Below, one piece after another: positions 8,206-17,487 of a stretch of 64,000 nucleotides of DNA. This DNA comes from Maricaulis virginensis (GTDB taxonomy: Bacteria > Pseudomonadota > Alphaproteobacteria > Caulobacterales > Maricaulaceae): the NCBI RefSeq assembly GCF_027922185.1, contig NZ_BSFE01000005.1:62001-126000 (forward strand), given 5' to 3'. Under the pieces are notes generated by a model. The model was not told the DNA's origin, made no database searches, and saw only the letters and a program-made list of their open reading frames with translations. Every line of letters begins with the position of its first letter. The stretch's first letter is position 1. Both the position numbers and the translations under genes were made by a program.

Positions 8206-9398
8206 GGGCGGGGCCGCCACCGGCAGCGCTTGCCCTCGAAGCGCTGACCAATCTGCGGGGTCAGGGTGCGCGCTCGCTGCTGGCGCTGCTCGGCATCGTC
8301 ATCGGTGCCGCTGCGATCGTGGCGCTGACCAATCTCGGACATGTCGCCCAGGCCGAGACGCTGAAGCGGTTCGAGCAGATGGGGGTCGACATGCTGGTCC
8401 TGCGCGGCATTCCGGCCGGCGAAGGCCCGGTCCGTCTCGATCGTGAAACGATCGAGCGGCTTCCTGCGAGCGATCCCGATGTGGTTGAAGCCACACCGCT
8501 GGCCATCGGGCGGGACGGGGTGCGGCCGTTGAACAGGCGGCAGGTCGCGGAAGAAGACGCCATGATCGTTGCCGTTACCCCGGCCATCTTCCAGGTTGCC
8601 GGGCTGGACGTCGCGCGCGGCCGCGCGCTGGGTCCGTTCGATGCCTGTGTCCCTGTCGCCGTTGCCGGCTCAGTCGTCGCACGTGATCTGACGGCCGGTC
8701 AGGCCGTCCTCGAACCGGGCGAACGGCTCAGCCTGGCGAGTTATGTCTTCACGCTTGTCGGCGTGCTTGAACCGGCGCCGCTGGAGGCGCTCAGCCCCGT
8801 CGATTATGACCGGTCGATCCTGATCCCCCTCTCCTGCGCCCGGCGCGCCCTGGCTGCCGGGGACCCCACCGTGGCACTCGTCAGGTTGCAGCCAGAAGCC
8901 GATCCTGACCGGTCAGGGCCGCGTCTCGCGGCGGCGCTGGGCAATGCCACCGCGACGGTGACCGTGCGCAGTGCGCGCGAGATGATCGCGGCCATGAAGC
9001 GCCAAACGGGCCTCATTGCGCGCTTGCTGGCGGGGATCGGAGGGATATCGCTGGTTGTCGGCGGGATTGGAGTACTGAACGTCATGCTGATGAGTGTGAT
9101 GGAACGCCGCCGCGAAATCGGTCTGCGGGCAGCGCTTGGCGCCACCCCGGCCGATATACGCACCCTGTTCGCGATCGAGGCCGCGATCCTGTCACTCGGT
9201 GGCGGGATGTTGGGGGCGGCACTGGGAATGAGCGTTACAGTATTGTTTTCCTTGCTGTCCGGTTGGGACTATGTGGCGGCGTGGTGGATACCCGTGCTCG
9301 GCCCTGCGGTGGCCGTTCTGGTCGGTGGTGCCTTTGGTCTTTATCCCGCCTTCGCTGCTGCCCGGGTCGATCCGATCGAGGCCTTGCGTGCGGAATAG
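8202..9398 (+). CDS. MacB-like ABC transporter permease
   Basis: A 398-aa inner-membrane protein with the MacB/FtsX layout: one membrane helix near residues 25-45 (LLALLGIVIGAAAIVAL), a periplasmic domain of about 230 residues, then three helices at about 270-295, 325-350 and 365-385. The conserved MERRREIGLRAALGAT coupling segment follows the second helix, and the protein ends ARVDPIEALRAE, the usual MacB tail. It works as a dimer with the 7531 ATPase and pushes periplasmic cargo toward the TolC-like protein encoded next. It overlaps both neighbours by a few bases (ATGA upstream, GTG start of the next gene inside its 3' end). Confidence 0.92.
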   Translation: MRAGPPPAALALEALTNLRGQGARSLLALLGIVIGAAAIVALTNLGHVAQAETLKRFEQMGVDMLVLRGIPAGEGPVRLDRETIERLPASDPDVVEATPLAIGRDGVRPLNRRQVAEEDAMIVAVTPAIFQVAGLDVARGRALGPFDACVPVAVAGSVVARDLTAGQAVLEPGERLSLASYVFTLVGVLEPAPLEALSPVDYDRSILIPLSCARRALAAGDPTVALVRLQPEADPDRSGPRLAAALGNATATVTVRSAREMIAAMKRQTGLIARLLAGIGGISLVVGGIGVLNVMLMSVMERRREIGLRAALGATPADIRTLFAIEAAILSLGGGMLGAALGMSVTVLFSLLSGWDYVAAWWIPVLGPAVAVLVGGAFGLYPAFAAARVDPIEALRAE

Positions 9399-10869
9399 TC
9401 TTGCCCTTCTCCTTGCGGTAGCCGCCCTGGCGGTGCACTGGGTTCCGGCGGAGGCCCGGCAAGGATTGCCTCAACCGGACCCGCTCGCCGGTGTGCCGTC
9501 GCCGCCGGACAATCCCGTTCCGGGCGGACAGGTCATCGAGATCACGCTCGACGAGGCTGTCGCGCTGGGGCTTCGCCGGAACCGGACGGTGCAGGCTGCC
9601 CATCTGCAGCGCGCGGCCGAACGGTTCGATCTCTATGTCGCCGAGCGGGCCTTTGCGCCGCGCGGTGAATTGCGTGCGGAAGTCGTTCGCCGGGTTTCCA
9701 GGGGTGTAACCCGGTCCGAGGCATCGGTCTCGCCGGGGATAGGCCTTGTGACGCCACTGGGCACGCAGATCGATTTTACCTGGCAGCTCACCGAACGGCT
9801 CGGCGGTGCCGGTGGCGGTCTGTCCCAATCGGCGACCGTGAGTGTCAGCCAGCCGCTGGTCCGCGGTGCCGGGCCCGAAGTCAATCTTGCCCCGGTCCGG
9901 ATTGCGCGGCTGCAGGAGCGGATCAACCGTCTCCGGCTGGAGGGCACGGTTTCGGATACGATTACCGCTATCGTTTTTGCTTATCGCAGCTTGATGCAGG
10001 CGCAGGAACAGGTACGGCTGGCCGACATATCGCTGGAGCGTGCGCGGGCCCTGCTGGAGACCAATCGCCGCCTCGTCGAGGCGGGCCGGATGGCGGCTGC
10101 CGATATCGTGCAGACCGAGTCAGCCGTCGCAGCCCAGGATGTTGCCCGCCTGCAGGCCGAGCAGACCCTCAACAGTGCCCAGCTTGCATTGACCCGCCTT
10201 CTTGCACTCGATCCGCGAACGAACATCCAGGCCGCCGGACCTGTCGATGCGGAATATGTCGCCGTCGACACTGTTCGCGCGATCCAACTGGCCCTGGATA
10301 ATCGCGTGGATGTGCTGGCGCAGGACATTGCCGTCCAGCAGGCCCGCCAATCCCTTGTGCTGGCGCGGGATCGCCGGCGCTGGGATGTCTCGCTGTTCGG
10401 TGCGGTTACGCAGCGGGGCGCCGAACAGGGACTGGCGGAAGTCTATGAGGATGAGACGGATGTAACGGCTGGCCTGCGCGTCGAGATTCCCTTGGGCGAC
10501 GTGTCGGCCGAACAGGGCGTGGTGCGTGCCCGCACCAGTCTCGATCTGGCGGAATTGCGATCGGCGGATCTGGCCCAGGCCGTCGAGGTCCAGGTGCGCG
10601 ACGCGGTGCAGCAGGTCGAGGCGCGATGGCGTCAGGTGGAGACCGCACGCCGGGCACGGGATCTCGCCGAACGTGCCCTGGAACTGGAGCAGGAAAAGCT
10701 GCAGGCCGGCCGGACCTCGAACTTCGAGATCCTCTCGCTGCAGGCCGGGCTGCGCACGGCCGACATCCAGGCGCTTGCAGCCGAGATCGCCTACCTCAAC
10801 GCGCTGACCGCGCTGGACCAGCAAATCGGGAGTACGCTTGAAACATGGCGCATCACGCTCGAACCCTGA
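9388..10869 (+). CDS. TolC family outer-membrane efflux protein
   Basis: A 493-aa outer-membrane channel with two OEP repeats, rich in long heptad helices (Ala/Gln/Leu/Arg), and a signal peptide at the N-terminus (VRNSLALLLAVAALAV..., cleavage after AEA). The GTG at 9388 is chosen because the signal peptide starts there; it lies inside the end of the permease gene. The last 25 bases overlap the adaptor gene. It gives the operon its own outer-membrane exit duct, less usual than sharing a genome-wide TolC. Substrate unknown. Confidence 0.9.
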   Translation: MRNSLALLLAVAALAVHWVPAEARQGLPQPDPLAGVPSPPDNPVPGGQVIEITLDEAVALGLRRNRTVQAAHLQRAAERFDLYVAERAFAPRGELRAEVVRRVSRGVTRSEASVSPGIGLVTPLGTQIDFTWQLTERLGGAGGGLSQSATVSVSQPLVRGAGPEVNLAPVRIARLQERINRLRLEGTVSDTITAIVFAYRSLMQAQEQVRLADISLERARALLETNRRLVEAGRMAAADIVQTESAVAAQDVARLQAEQTLNSAQLALTRLLALDPRTNIQAAGPVDAEYVAVDTVRAIQLALDNRVDVLAQDIAVQQARQSLVLARDRRRWDVSLFGAVTQRGAEQGLAEVYEDETDVTAGLRVEIPLGDVSAEQGVVRARTSLDLAELRSADLAQAVEVQVRDAVQQVEARWRQVETARRARDLAERALELEQEKLQAGRTSNFEILSLQAGLRTADIQALAAEIAYLNALTALDQQIGSTLETWRITLEP

Positions 10870-12080
10870 TTGCAGCTGCGGCGCTGCTCATGCTGTCCCC
10901 CGGGTGCGGCCCGGGAGCGGGTGCACCTGTGACCGGTGCGACGCAAAGCCTGGTCCTGGAACCCCGTCCCGTCGAGATCGTGCTGGGTTTCACCGGCCGC
11001 ATCAGTCCCGGTGACCGTGCAGATCTGCTCGCACCCTATGAAGGCGTGATCGAGACCTTGCACGTGCATGTCGGCGACCGCGTTGCTGCGGGAGACCCGC
11101 TTGTCACGCTCAATCCGGCAGACCTGCAGCGCGAACGTGCCCAGGCCGAAGCGGCGCTTCTCCGCGCCGAGGCCGACGCCGCGGAGCTGGAGGATTGGGA
11201 GAACGGTCCGGAAATGTCCCGGGCTCGCCGTGATGTGGCAGGCGCCCGGGCAGACCTGTCGGATCTTGAGCGGCGTCTCGAGGAAACCGCGGCCTTGCTG
11301 GAGCGTGGGCTGGTCCCCCGCGGGGAGTATGACGGGCTGGTTCAGCAGCGCCGCGATCTGGGCATGCAGCTGGACCAGGCGCTTGAGCAGCTGGACGCGA
11401 CGCGTGAGCGAGGTACGGGAAACCAGCGCCGGATCGCGTTGCTCGAGCGCGATCTGGCTCGAGAGCGTCTTGAGCGGATCGAGGCCGAGCTGGCCAATTC
11501 AACCCTTCGCGCGCCGGTCGCCGGTCTTGTGGTGCGGCCGCCTGATGCCGACGGTGAGCTGGGCGAGCCGCTGCGTGCCGGGAGCCGGGTCAGCCGCGGC
11601 CGGCCATTGCTGATTATTGCGCGTCCGGATGCGCTTGATGTGAGTTTCCGGCTCGACGAGGGCGATGTGACGGCGCTCCGCCCCGGTGCTCCCGTGCGGG
11701 TCGCGGGGCCCGGCTTTCCGGGGGTGGAGCTCACCGGCACGCTCACGGCGGTTGCCGGTCAGGCGGAGGTGTCGGCCGCGGGGCAGCTGGCCGAGTTCAC
11801 GGCTACGGCCCGTCTGGATCCCCTGCCGGACTCAGCCGCTGAGTCGGTAAGGATCGGCATGACGGCCGACATTGATGTGGTGGTGTTTGCCGATGATGCG
11901 GCTCTCCTGGTGCCGGCACAGGCCGTCGAGGGCACGCCGGGGGATGCCTGGGTTCATGTCAGGGACGCGCCCGGCGCGCCGCCGCGCCGCGTACAGGTGG
12001 AGATCCGGGCAACCGGTCCGGCCGGTGTCGTATTGGGGGAGGGTGTTGCGCCGGGAGACACGATCGTCTGGCAGAACTGA
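10845..12080 (+). CDS. Periplasmic adaptor (HlyD/MFP family)
   Basis: A 411-aa membrane-fusion protein. The N-terminus is a hydrophobic export signal followed by CGPG; an LSPGC sequence could be an imperfect lipobox. The lipoyl half-motifs GVIETLHVHVGDRVAAGDPL and LRAPVAGLVV bracket a coiled-coil hairpin (about residues 85-220), followed by the beta-barrel and membrane-proximal domains. It bridges the MacB-like permease and the TolC-like channel in the same operon. It starts 25 bases inside the upstream gene. Unlike most MacA proteins it has no long N-terminal membrane helix, so lipid anchoring or free periplasmic location are both possible. Confidence 0.9.
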   Translation: MAHHARTLIAAAALLMLSPGCGPGAGAPVTGATQSLVLEPRPVEIVLGFTGRISPGDRADLLAPYEGVIETLHVHVGDRVAAGDPLVTLNPADLQRERAQAEAALLRAEADAAELEDWENGPEMSRARRDVAGARADLSDLERRLEETAALLERGLVPRGEYDGLVQQRRDLGMQLDQALEQLDATRERGTGNQRRIALLERDLARERLERIEAELANSTLRAPVAGLVVRPPDADGELGEPLRAGSRVSRGRPLLIIARPDALDVSFRLDEGDVTALRPGAPVRVAGPGFPGVELTGTLTAVAGQAEVSAAGQLAEFTATARLDPLPDSAAESVRIGMTADIDVVVFADDAALLVPAQAVEGTPGDAWVHVRDAPGAPPRRVQVEIRATGPAGVVLGEGVAPGDTIVWQN

Positions 12081-12104
12081 CCCGGCGCCTGCTGGCGGCC
12101 CGCA

Positions 12105-13310
12105 TTAAACCCGTTCGACCACCATGGCGCTGCCAACGCCCGAACCGCCGTGCACCACAACCAGTCCAAGACTGCCCCCCTGGCGCTCCATACCGTCAAC
12201 AATGGTGCCCAGCAGGATGGCACCTGATGCCCCCATCGGGTGACCCATTGCCAGGTGTCCGCCATCGGGATTGACCCTGTCGGGATCGGGTGCGTATTCG
12301 CGCTCGAAGCGGACCGGCGTGGCGGCGAAGGCTTCCATGAATTCGATCCGGTCGAAATCGCCGATCGCCAGTCCGGTCTGTGCGAGAACGCTGTCCATCG
12401 CGGCGAAACCGGCGGTGAGTTGCAGGACGGGGTCGGCGGTGGCTTCGGCAAAGCCGCGGATCCGTGCGCGCGGGGTGAGGCCGGCCGCCTCGCCGGCCGC
12501 CCGCGACCCGATCAGCACCAGTCCGGCGCCGTCGCAGGTGGGCGGGCAGTTGGCCACGGAATGCACGTGCCGGATGGCATCAAGTTCCGGACGCGCCGCG
12601 AGCATGATGGCGTCGAACCCTTTGGCGCCCAGCCCGGCGAAGGCCGGTTCCATCGCGGCGAGGCTTTCCGCCGTCGTGTCGGGGCGTATGCCTTCATCAT
12701 GGGCGAGGGCGACCGATCCATCCGCGCGGACAATCGGCACAACCCCGTCCATCTCGCCGCGTGCCCAGGCGGCAGCGGCGCGCTGGTGCGAGCGCAGCGT
12801 CACGGCGTCGAGGGCCGCCTTGTCATAGCCGTTCATCGTGGCCATCAGATCGGCGGACAGGACGACCGGTACATAGCGCAGGCGTGCGGCGGTTTCCGGG
12901 TCGTCGTAATAGAAGGCGTGATCGCCCATGAAGGGCACGCGCGACATCATCTCGATGCCGCCGGCGATGCGCAGCCGGTCGTCGCCAAGCGCAAGGGCGT
13001 CGCTGGCGGCGAGGCCGACGGCCGTCAGGCCGGAAACGCAGAAATTGTTAAGCGAAAGCGCCCGCATCTGCGGCGGCAGATTGGCGTGCAGCCGGCTGAC
13101 CAGCGCGATATGTCCGCCCTGGGCGCCGATCTGGCCAACACAGCCCAGCGTCAGCCCGGCCGCCCGTTCGATCGCGTCTTCGCCACTCCGGGTCTTGAGT
13201 GCACCGATCAGCTGGCCGACCAGTTCCTGCGGTGTGAATTCGGCAAGCCCGCCGCTCGCCTTCGACTTGCCGCGCGGTGTCCGCACCGCGTCGTAAACAT
13301 AGACTTCCAT
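12105..13310 (-). CDS. Thiolase family acetyl-CoA C-acyltransferase
   Basis: A 401-aa thiolase, cleaving 3-ketoacyl-CoA with CoA in beta-oxidation-type pathways. The nucleophilic Cys is in NNFCVSGLTAVGLA (about residue 90), and the catalytic His in GGHLAMGHPMGASGA (about residue 350). The C-terminal motif, normally C-x-G-G-x-G, reads VHGGSGVG here: His replaces the second catalytic Cys. Length is normal. It lies 6 bases after the SCP2-like thiolase gene on the same strand, so they form one transcript. Activity may be altered toward a special substrate; that part is inference. Confidence 0.9.
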   Translation of the reverse strand: MEVYVYDAVRTPRGKSKASGGLAEFTPQELVGQLIGALKTRSGEDAIERAAGLTLGCVGQIGAQGGHIALVSRLHANLPPQMRALSLNNFCVSGLTAVGLAASDALALGDDRLRIAGGIEMMSRVPFMGDHAFYYDDPETAARLRYVPVVLSADLMATMNGYDKAALDAVTLRSHQRAAAAWARGEMDGVVPIVRADGSVALAHDEGIRPDTTAESLAAMEPAFAGLGAKGFDAIMLAARPELDAIRHVHSVANCPPTCDGAGLVLIGSRAAGEAAGLTPRARIRGFAEATADPVLQLTAGFAAMDSVLAQTGLAIGDFDRIEFMEAFAATPVRFEREYAPDPDRVNPDGGHLAMGHPMGASGAILLGTIVDGMERQGGSLGLVVVHGGSGVGSAMVVERV

Positions 13311-13316
13311 GCCCGA

Positions 13317-14576
13317 TCAGACCCCGATCACCAGACTGACACTGGCGGTCGTCGATCCGCCGACATTATAGGTCGCCGCTGTCCGGGCGCCCTCGACCTG
13401 GCAGTCGCCGGCCTTGCCCGAGGTCTGGCGGGCCGCGTCCAGCGCCATGCGCACCCCGGTTGCGCCGACGGGGTGACCGAGGCCGATCAGGCCGCCCGAC
13501 GGGTTGAAGGGAAGCTTGCCGCCCGGCGCAATGACGCCGTCCTCGACCGGTTTCCAGGCCTCGCCCGGAGCCGACAGGCCGAAATGCTCGATCGCCATGT
13601 ATTCGGTGACCGAGAAGCAGTCATGGGTCTCCACCAGGTCCAGATCGTCCGGCCCTGACAGGCCGGCCCGGGCGTAGGCGTCGGTGATCGCCTTGCGCAC
13701 CCAGGGGAAGATATAGCCGTCGCTGCCGGCGCTCTCCGCCAGCTTTGACTCAAGCAGAAGCGGCGCCGTGGTGTGGCCCCAGCCTTTAAGTCGCGGAATG
13801 TCTTCCAGATCGAGGCCGCGGGCGTCGGCATACTCGCGGGCAACCGCCTCGGAGGCGAGGAAGATCACGGCCGCACCGTCGGTAACCTGACCGCAATCGC
13901 TCTTGCGCATCCAGCCCTCGATAACCGGATTGGCTTCATCGTCCTGGGCAAAGCTGCGCTCGGTGAACTCCCAGTTCCGGGTCTGGGCATTCGGATTGCG
14001 GCGTCCGTTGGCAAAGTTGATCTTCGAAATTTCCGCGAGATGTTCCGGGTTCAGCCCGTAGCGGCGGTCATATTCGGCGGCGAGGCTGGAGAACATGGCC
14101 GGCCAGAGATAACGGGCGCCGACAGCCTCGCGTCCTGCCCAGGCCGCGGCGCCGAGATTCTCCGCTGCGGTTTGCCCCGGCACATTGCGCATCATCTCGA
14201 CGCCGATGACGCCGGCCAGGCCGTAGCGGCCGGCTTCGATATCCGCCATGGCCGCCAGGATCGCCATCGAACCGGACGCGCAGGCCGCTTCGTGCCGGCT
14301 GGTCGGCAGACCGGCAAAGGCGGGATTGGCGTGGACGGCCATCCCGCCCAGCAGCCCCTGGCCGCAGAAGAGTTCCGCCGCGAAATTGCCGACATGGAGC
14401 ACTTCGACATCGCCGGCATCGATCCGCGCATCCTCGAGTGCGGCAGCCGTGGTCTCGGCGATCATGTCGAACAGGCCCTTGTTCTCGCGCGTCCAGTTGC
14501 GCGCAAAATCGCTCTGGGCGCCGCCGAGAATGAAGACGGGCGGGGCGCTGGTCCGGGCGGTCGATCGATAGGTCAT
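13317..14576 (-). CDS. SCP2-type thiolase / lipid-transfer-protein-like acyltransferase
   Basis: A 419-aa protein of the SCP-x/Ltp thiolase branch. The nucleophilic Cys is in EAACASGSMA (about residue 92), ETHDCFSVTE lies mid-protein and GLGHPVGATG carries the His; the C-terminal loop is NVGGS rather than a CGGG motif, as seen in lipid-transfer thiolases and retro-aldolases for branched or steroid side chains. The ATG at 14576 has an aaggggac site; the longer start at 14612 has none. Co-transcribed with the thiolase at 12105. The 506-bp region upstream contains two copies of the 19-nt island motif. Confidence 0.88.
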   Translation of the reverse strand: MTYRSTARTSAPPVFILGGAQSDFARNWTRENKGLFDMIAETTAAALEDARIDAGDVEVLHVGNFAAELFCGQGLLGGMAVHANPAFAGLPTSRHEAACASGSMAILAAMADIEAGRYGLAGVIGVEMMRNVPGQTAAENLGAAAWAGREAVGARYLWPAMFSSLAAEYDRRYGLNPEHLAEISKINFANGRRNPNAQTRNWEFTERSFAQDDEANPVIEGWMRKSDCGQVTDGAAVIFLASEAVAREYADARGLDLEDIPRLKGWGHTTAPLLLESKLAESAGSDGYIFPWVRKAITDAYARAGLSGPDDLDLVETHDCFSVTEYMAIEHFGLSAPGEAWKPVEDGVIAPGGKLPFNPSGGLIGLGHPVGATGVRMALDAARQTSGKAGDCQVEGARTAATYNVGGSTTASVSLVIGV

Positions 14577-14660
14577 GGCGTCCCCTTTTCGGTGTTCGGC
14601 GGCTTTTGGCACTCTGGCCGTCAGGCGATGATGATCTCGACGGGCAATCTGACAATGAAT

Positions 14661-14679
14661 TAACTTGCGTAGTCAAACC
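14661..14679 (+). promoter_or_regulatory. Island motif copy A
   Basis: TAACTTGCGTAGTCAAACC. It matches the consensus TRACTTGCR-N5-WWACC that is found only in intergenic positions of this window. It lies 85 bases upstream of the SCP2-type thiolase start on the opposite strand. Confidence 0.5.
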
Positions 14680-14971
14680 CACTTTATCGATGCTACGATC
14701 ATGGAGCAAGTGGAGAGCTGTGAGCCTGCTGCTGGTGGCCTGTGCAAGTCTGTCTGCAGGCGCGATAAAGGCGAAGCCGTGCGGCCTGTTGCGGCGTCTG
14801 CGCAGGACCACCCCGGTTTGGATTCGCAAGTTCGTTCCGGGTGCGGGACGTCCAGCGTGCACGGTCAGACAGCCGATCTTCTGGTTTCAGTGCGCAAGTG
14901 CATATTCGCCGAACAATGGCGGCAAGTCCCTTATATATCGCGATTTATCGCCCCGTTAGAAGAATCCGTAC

Positions 14972-14990
14972 TAACTTGCATTGACGAACC
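14972..14990 (+). promoter_or_regulatory. Island motif copy B
   Basis: TAACTTGCATTGACGAACC. It overlaps a TTGACG -35-like hexamer 97 bases before the TBDR start at 15083, consistent with a regulator acting at that promoter. Confidence 0.55.
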
Positions 14991-15082
14991 TAACTCGCTG
15001 CGTGTAGCGTTCCCTCCGGTGCGGCCCTCAAACCAATAGCGCTGGCAAGGCAGCTTCGGGTGCACCGAAGGGGAGGAATACC

Positions 15083-17398
15083 GTGAATAAGTTCAAACAA
15101 ATGACGGCGCTGGCTCTGATACTCGGAATGACCGGGGCGGCCGGAGCCTATGCCCAGACCCCCGAGCCGGAAGACACCGGTTCGGGCCCGCAGCTCGACG
15201 TGATCCAGATCACGGCGCAACGCCGTGCGGCAAGCGTCCAGGATTCCGCGATCGCAGTTTCGGCGATCAGCGGGGAAAATCTCGAAAAGGACCGGATCCT
15301 CAGCTTCGAGGACCTGGCGGGCAGCGTGACATCGCTGTCCTTCACCGCATTGTCGCCGCTGGATCAGGAATTCAACGTCCGCGGCATCACCAATACCCGC
15401 CTCGACTCACCGTCGGCCGACCAGTCGATCGGCATCTTCCTGGACGACGTCTATGTCGGCCGGTCAGGGCTGTTCAATGCCGACATGTACGACATCGAAC
15501 GGGTCGAGGTTGTGCGCGGCCCCCAGGGTGTGCTTCTGGGGCGCAATGTGGTTGGCGGTGCCATCAGCATCGTGACGGCCAGCCCGGAGTTCGAAACCGG
15601 CGGTGCCCTGTCGGTGTCCCTGGGCAATTACAATGAAACGCTCGTGCGGGGCCATGTGACCGGCCCGATCAACGAGGTGCTCGCAGGCCGGATTTCCTTC
15701 TCGTCCCGCGATCGGGGCGGTTTCAACCACGATCTGCTGCATGACCGCGAGCTGGACGATCTGCGCTCCTTGCAGGCCCGGGCACAGCTGCTGTTCCAGC
15801 CGATCGACGGCAATGTCTCGGCCCGCCTCGTCATCGACTATATGGACGACGAGTCGAACGGCTTCCATTCCGTGGCGATCGACGGCCCCGATCCGGCGAC
15901 GCAAGGGCCGTGGAGCGCCATGCGCGAGCTGATCGGTACCGCCCGTGGCCGGCCGCTGGACATCCGCGAGAGCTTCCCGGAACACCCGATCTATGCGGGC
16001 GACACGGTGGAGTCCCCGCAGGCACTGCGGCGTGAAGCCTGGGGTGTCTCGCTCGACATCGACCGGGATATCGGCGATCTCGCCACCCTGACCAGCATCA
16101 CCGGCTATCGCCAGGGGCACGCCTACAATCTCTATGACCAGACCGGCATGGGGCCGAACAGCGGCTATGGCATCGTTTCGCCGCTCCTGTTCCGTTTCCC
16201 GGTCAACGAACGCGAAGAGATCAGCCAGTTCACCCAGGAATTCCGGCTTGTCTCCGATCTGGGCGACAGCAATTTCGACTGGATCGTCGGTGCCTATTAC
16301 CAGCATGACGAAGTCGAGAAGTACGACCGGTTCTGGGCGGAAGTTCCCTTCCCGGCCTTGGCGACCCTCTCCGGTGAATCGCACTGGGACAACTTCGCGG
16401 AAACCACATCTGCCGCGGTCTTCGGTCAGCTGGGCTACCAGTTCACCGAGAATTTCCGGGTCGTGGCGGGTATCCGTTACACGCGGGATGAAAAGTCCGG
16501 CACCGTGTTTGCGCGGGCTGTGGAAGGTGGCGACGCCTTCAACCCGACCGACCAGGTGGCCCTGACGCCGCTCGCCGGCACCTATGTGGAAGGCGACACC
16601 TTCTCGGCGAATTACGGCATGGAATGGGAAGAAGTAACGCCGCAGGTGACGGCGGAATACGAGCCCAATGACAATGCCCTGTTCTACCTGACCTGGTCGC
16701 GCGGCTACAAGGGTGGCGGTTTCGAGGACGATCCCGCCAATCCGGCGGCCGCCCAGGCCGGCTATGATCCGGAGACGGTCGAGAACATCGAGTTCGGCGC
16801 CAAGCTGGACTTCTTCGACCGGCGCGCCCGGCTCAATATCGCCGCCTTCATGATGGACTATCAGGACCTGCAGGTGACGCAGACCGATGACGGTTGCCTG
16901 TGCAACATCACCGACAATGCGGCCGACGCCGAGATCATGGGTATCGAGGCCGAGTTCCAGTTTGCCGCCACCGACCGCCTCATGATGTGGGCGGGCGCCA
17001 CGGTGCTGGAAACCGAATATGTCGACTTTGTCGACAGCAACGGTCTGGACACGTCCGGCAACACGCTTCAGCGGACCCCGGAGACCCAGTTCAATGTCGG
17101 TGCCGAGCTGACGCTCGATGTCGGTGCCTGGCGGGACGCGCTCTCCATCCGTGGCAATTACAGCTATCAGGGCGAGATGTTCTGGGCACCGGACAACGCC
17201 CAGACGGAAGACGCATACGGCCTGCTTGACGGCCGTGTCACTCTGACGCCGCCGGATCGGGACTGGACCGTCTCGGTGTGGGGCAAGAATCTGACCGACG
17301 AGATCTATCGCACCAATATCATCGCCTTCTTCGGCGATGAGGTGTCCCGCCTGGGCGCGCCGCGCACCTACGGGATCGAGCTCTCGACGACCTTCTAG
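15083..17398 (+). CDS. TonB-dependent outer-membrane receptor of the catabolic island
   Basis: A 771-aa receptor with a signal peptide (cleavage after AYAQ, about residue 25), a DVIQITAQRRAA TonB-box-like segment, a plug with FNVRGI and VEVVRGPQGVLLGRN, and a 22-strand barrel ending in STTF. It starts with GTG, backed by a GGGGAGGAATA site. It sits beside thiolases, SDRs and the CoA ligase and so probably takes up the compound this island degrades; the plug class is that often seen beside aromatic, steroid or terpenoid pathways. Copy B of the island motif lies at its promoter. A strong terminator follows. Confidence 0.94.
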   Translation: MNKFKQMTALALILGMTGAAGAYAQTPEPEDTGSGPQLDVIQITAQRRAASVQDSAIAVSAISGENLEKDRILSFEDLAGSVTSLSFTALSPLDQEFNVRGITNTRLDSPSADQSIGIFLDDVYVGRSGLFNADMYDIERVEVVRGPQGVLLGRNVVGGAISIVTASPEFETGGALSVSLGNYNETLVRGHVTGPINEVLAGRISFSSRDRGGFNHDLLHDRELDDLRSLQARAQLLFQPIDGNVSARLVIDYMDDESNGFHSVAIDGPDPATQGPWSAMRELIGTARGRPLDIRESFPEHPIYAGDTVESPQALRREAWGVSLDIDRDIGDLATLTSITGYRQGHAYNLYDQTGMGPNSGYGIVSPLLFRFPVNEREEISQFTQEFRLVSDLGDSNFDWIVGAYYQHDEVEKYDRFWAEVPFPALATLSGESHWDNFAETTSAAVFGQLGYQFTENFRVVAGIRYTRDEKSGTVFARAVEGGDAFNPTDQVALTPLAGTYVEGDTFSANYGMEWEEVTPQVTAEYEPNDNALFYLTWSRGYKGGGFEDDPANPAAAQAGYDPETVENIEFGAKLDFFDRRARLNIAAFMMDYQDLQVTQTDDGCLCNITDNAADAEIMGIEAEFQFAATDRLMMWAGATVLETEYVDFVDSNGLDTSGNTLQRTPETQFNVGAELTLDVGAWRDALSIRGNYSYQGEMFWAPDNAQTEDAYGLLDGRVTLTPPDRDWTVSVWGKNLTDEIYRTNIIAFFGDEVSRLGAPRTYGIELSTTF

Positions 17399-17407
17399 AC
17401 ATGCAAA

Positions 17408-17433
17408 AGCCCCGGCGCCATGGCGCCGGGGCT
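17408..17433. repeat. Perfect 26-bp palindrome
   Basis: AGCCCCGGCGCC followed directly by ATGGCGCCGGGGCT reads the same on both strands. It starts 9 bases after the TBDR stop codon. It would form a GC-rich hairpin in the transcript and probably acts with the terminator just downstream. Confidence 0.7.
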
Positions 17434-17445
17434 GCACTCCCGCCT

Positions 17446-17480
17446 GAGCCGGCCGTCAATGACGGGCCGGCTCGTTTTTT
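17446..17480 (+). terminator. Rho-independent terminator
   Basis: The 9-bp stem GAGCCGGCC / GGCCGGCTC has a 10-base loop and is followed by a run of six T. It terminates the TBDR transcript and lies 8 bases from the end of the convergent SDR gene. Confidence 0.88.
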
Positions 17481-17487
17481 GCCCGGC

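Larger units (their letters stand above)
14577..15082. other. Divergent promoter region, thiolases / TBDR
   Basis: 506 bases without a supported gene separate the divergent thiolase and TBDR units. Two copies of the shared 19-nt motif occur at 14661-14679 and 14972-14990, both in + orientation. The second overlaps a TTGACG (-35-like) at 14981-14986, placed properly for the receptor transcript. The stretch 14700-14930 shows no structure I can name and may be the receptor's long leader or an unrecognised non-coding element. Confidence 0.5.

Noticed and set aside
10183..10205. Look-alike of the island motif (AGCTTGCATTGACCCGCC)
   Set aside because: It lies inside the TolC-like gene, lacks the final AACC and is not near any start.
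12240..13658. A 472-codon + strand frame across both thiolases
   Set aside because: It spans two real minus-strand genes with catalytic motifs and has no domain of its own.
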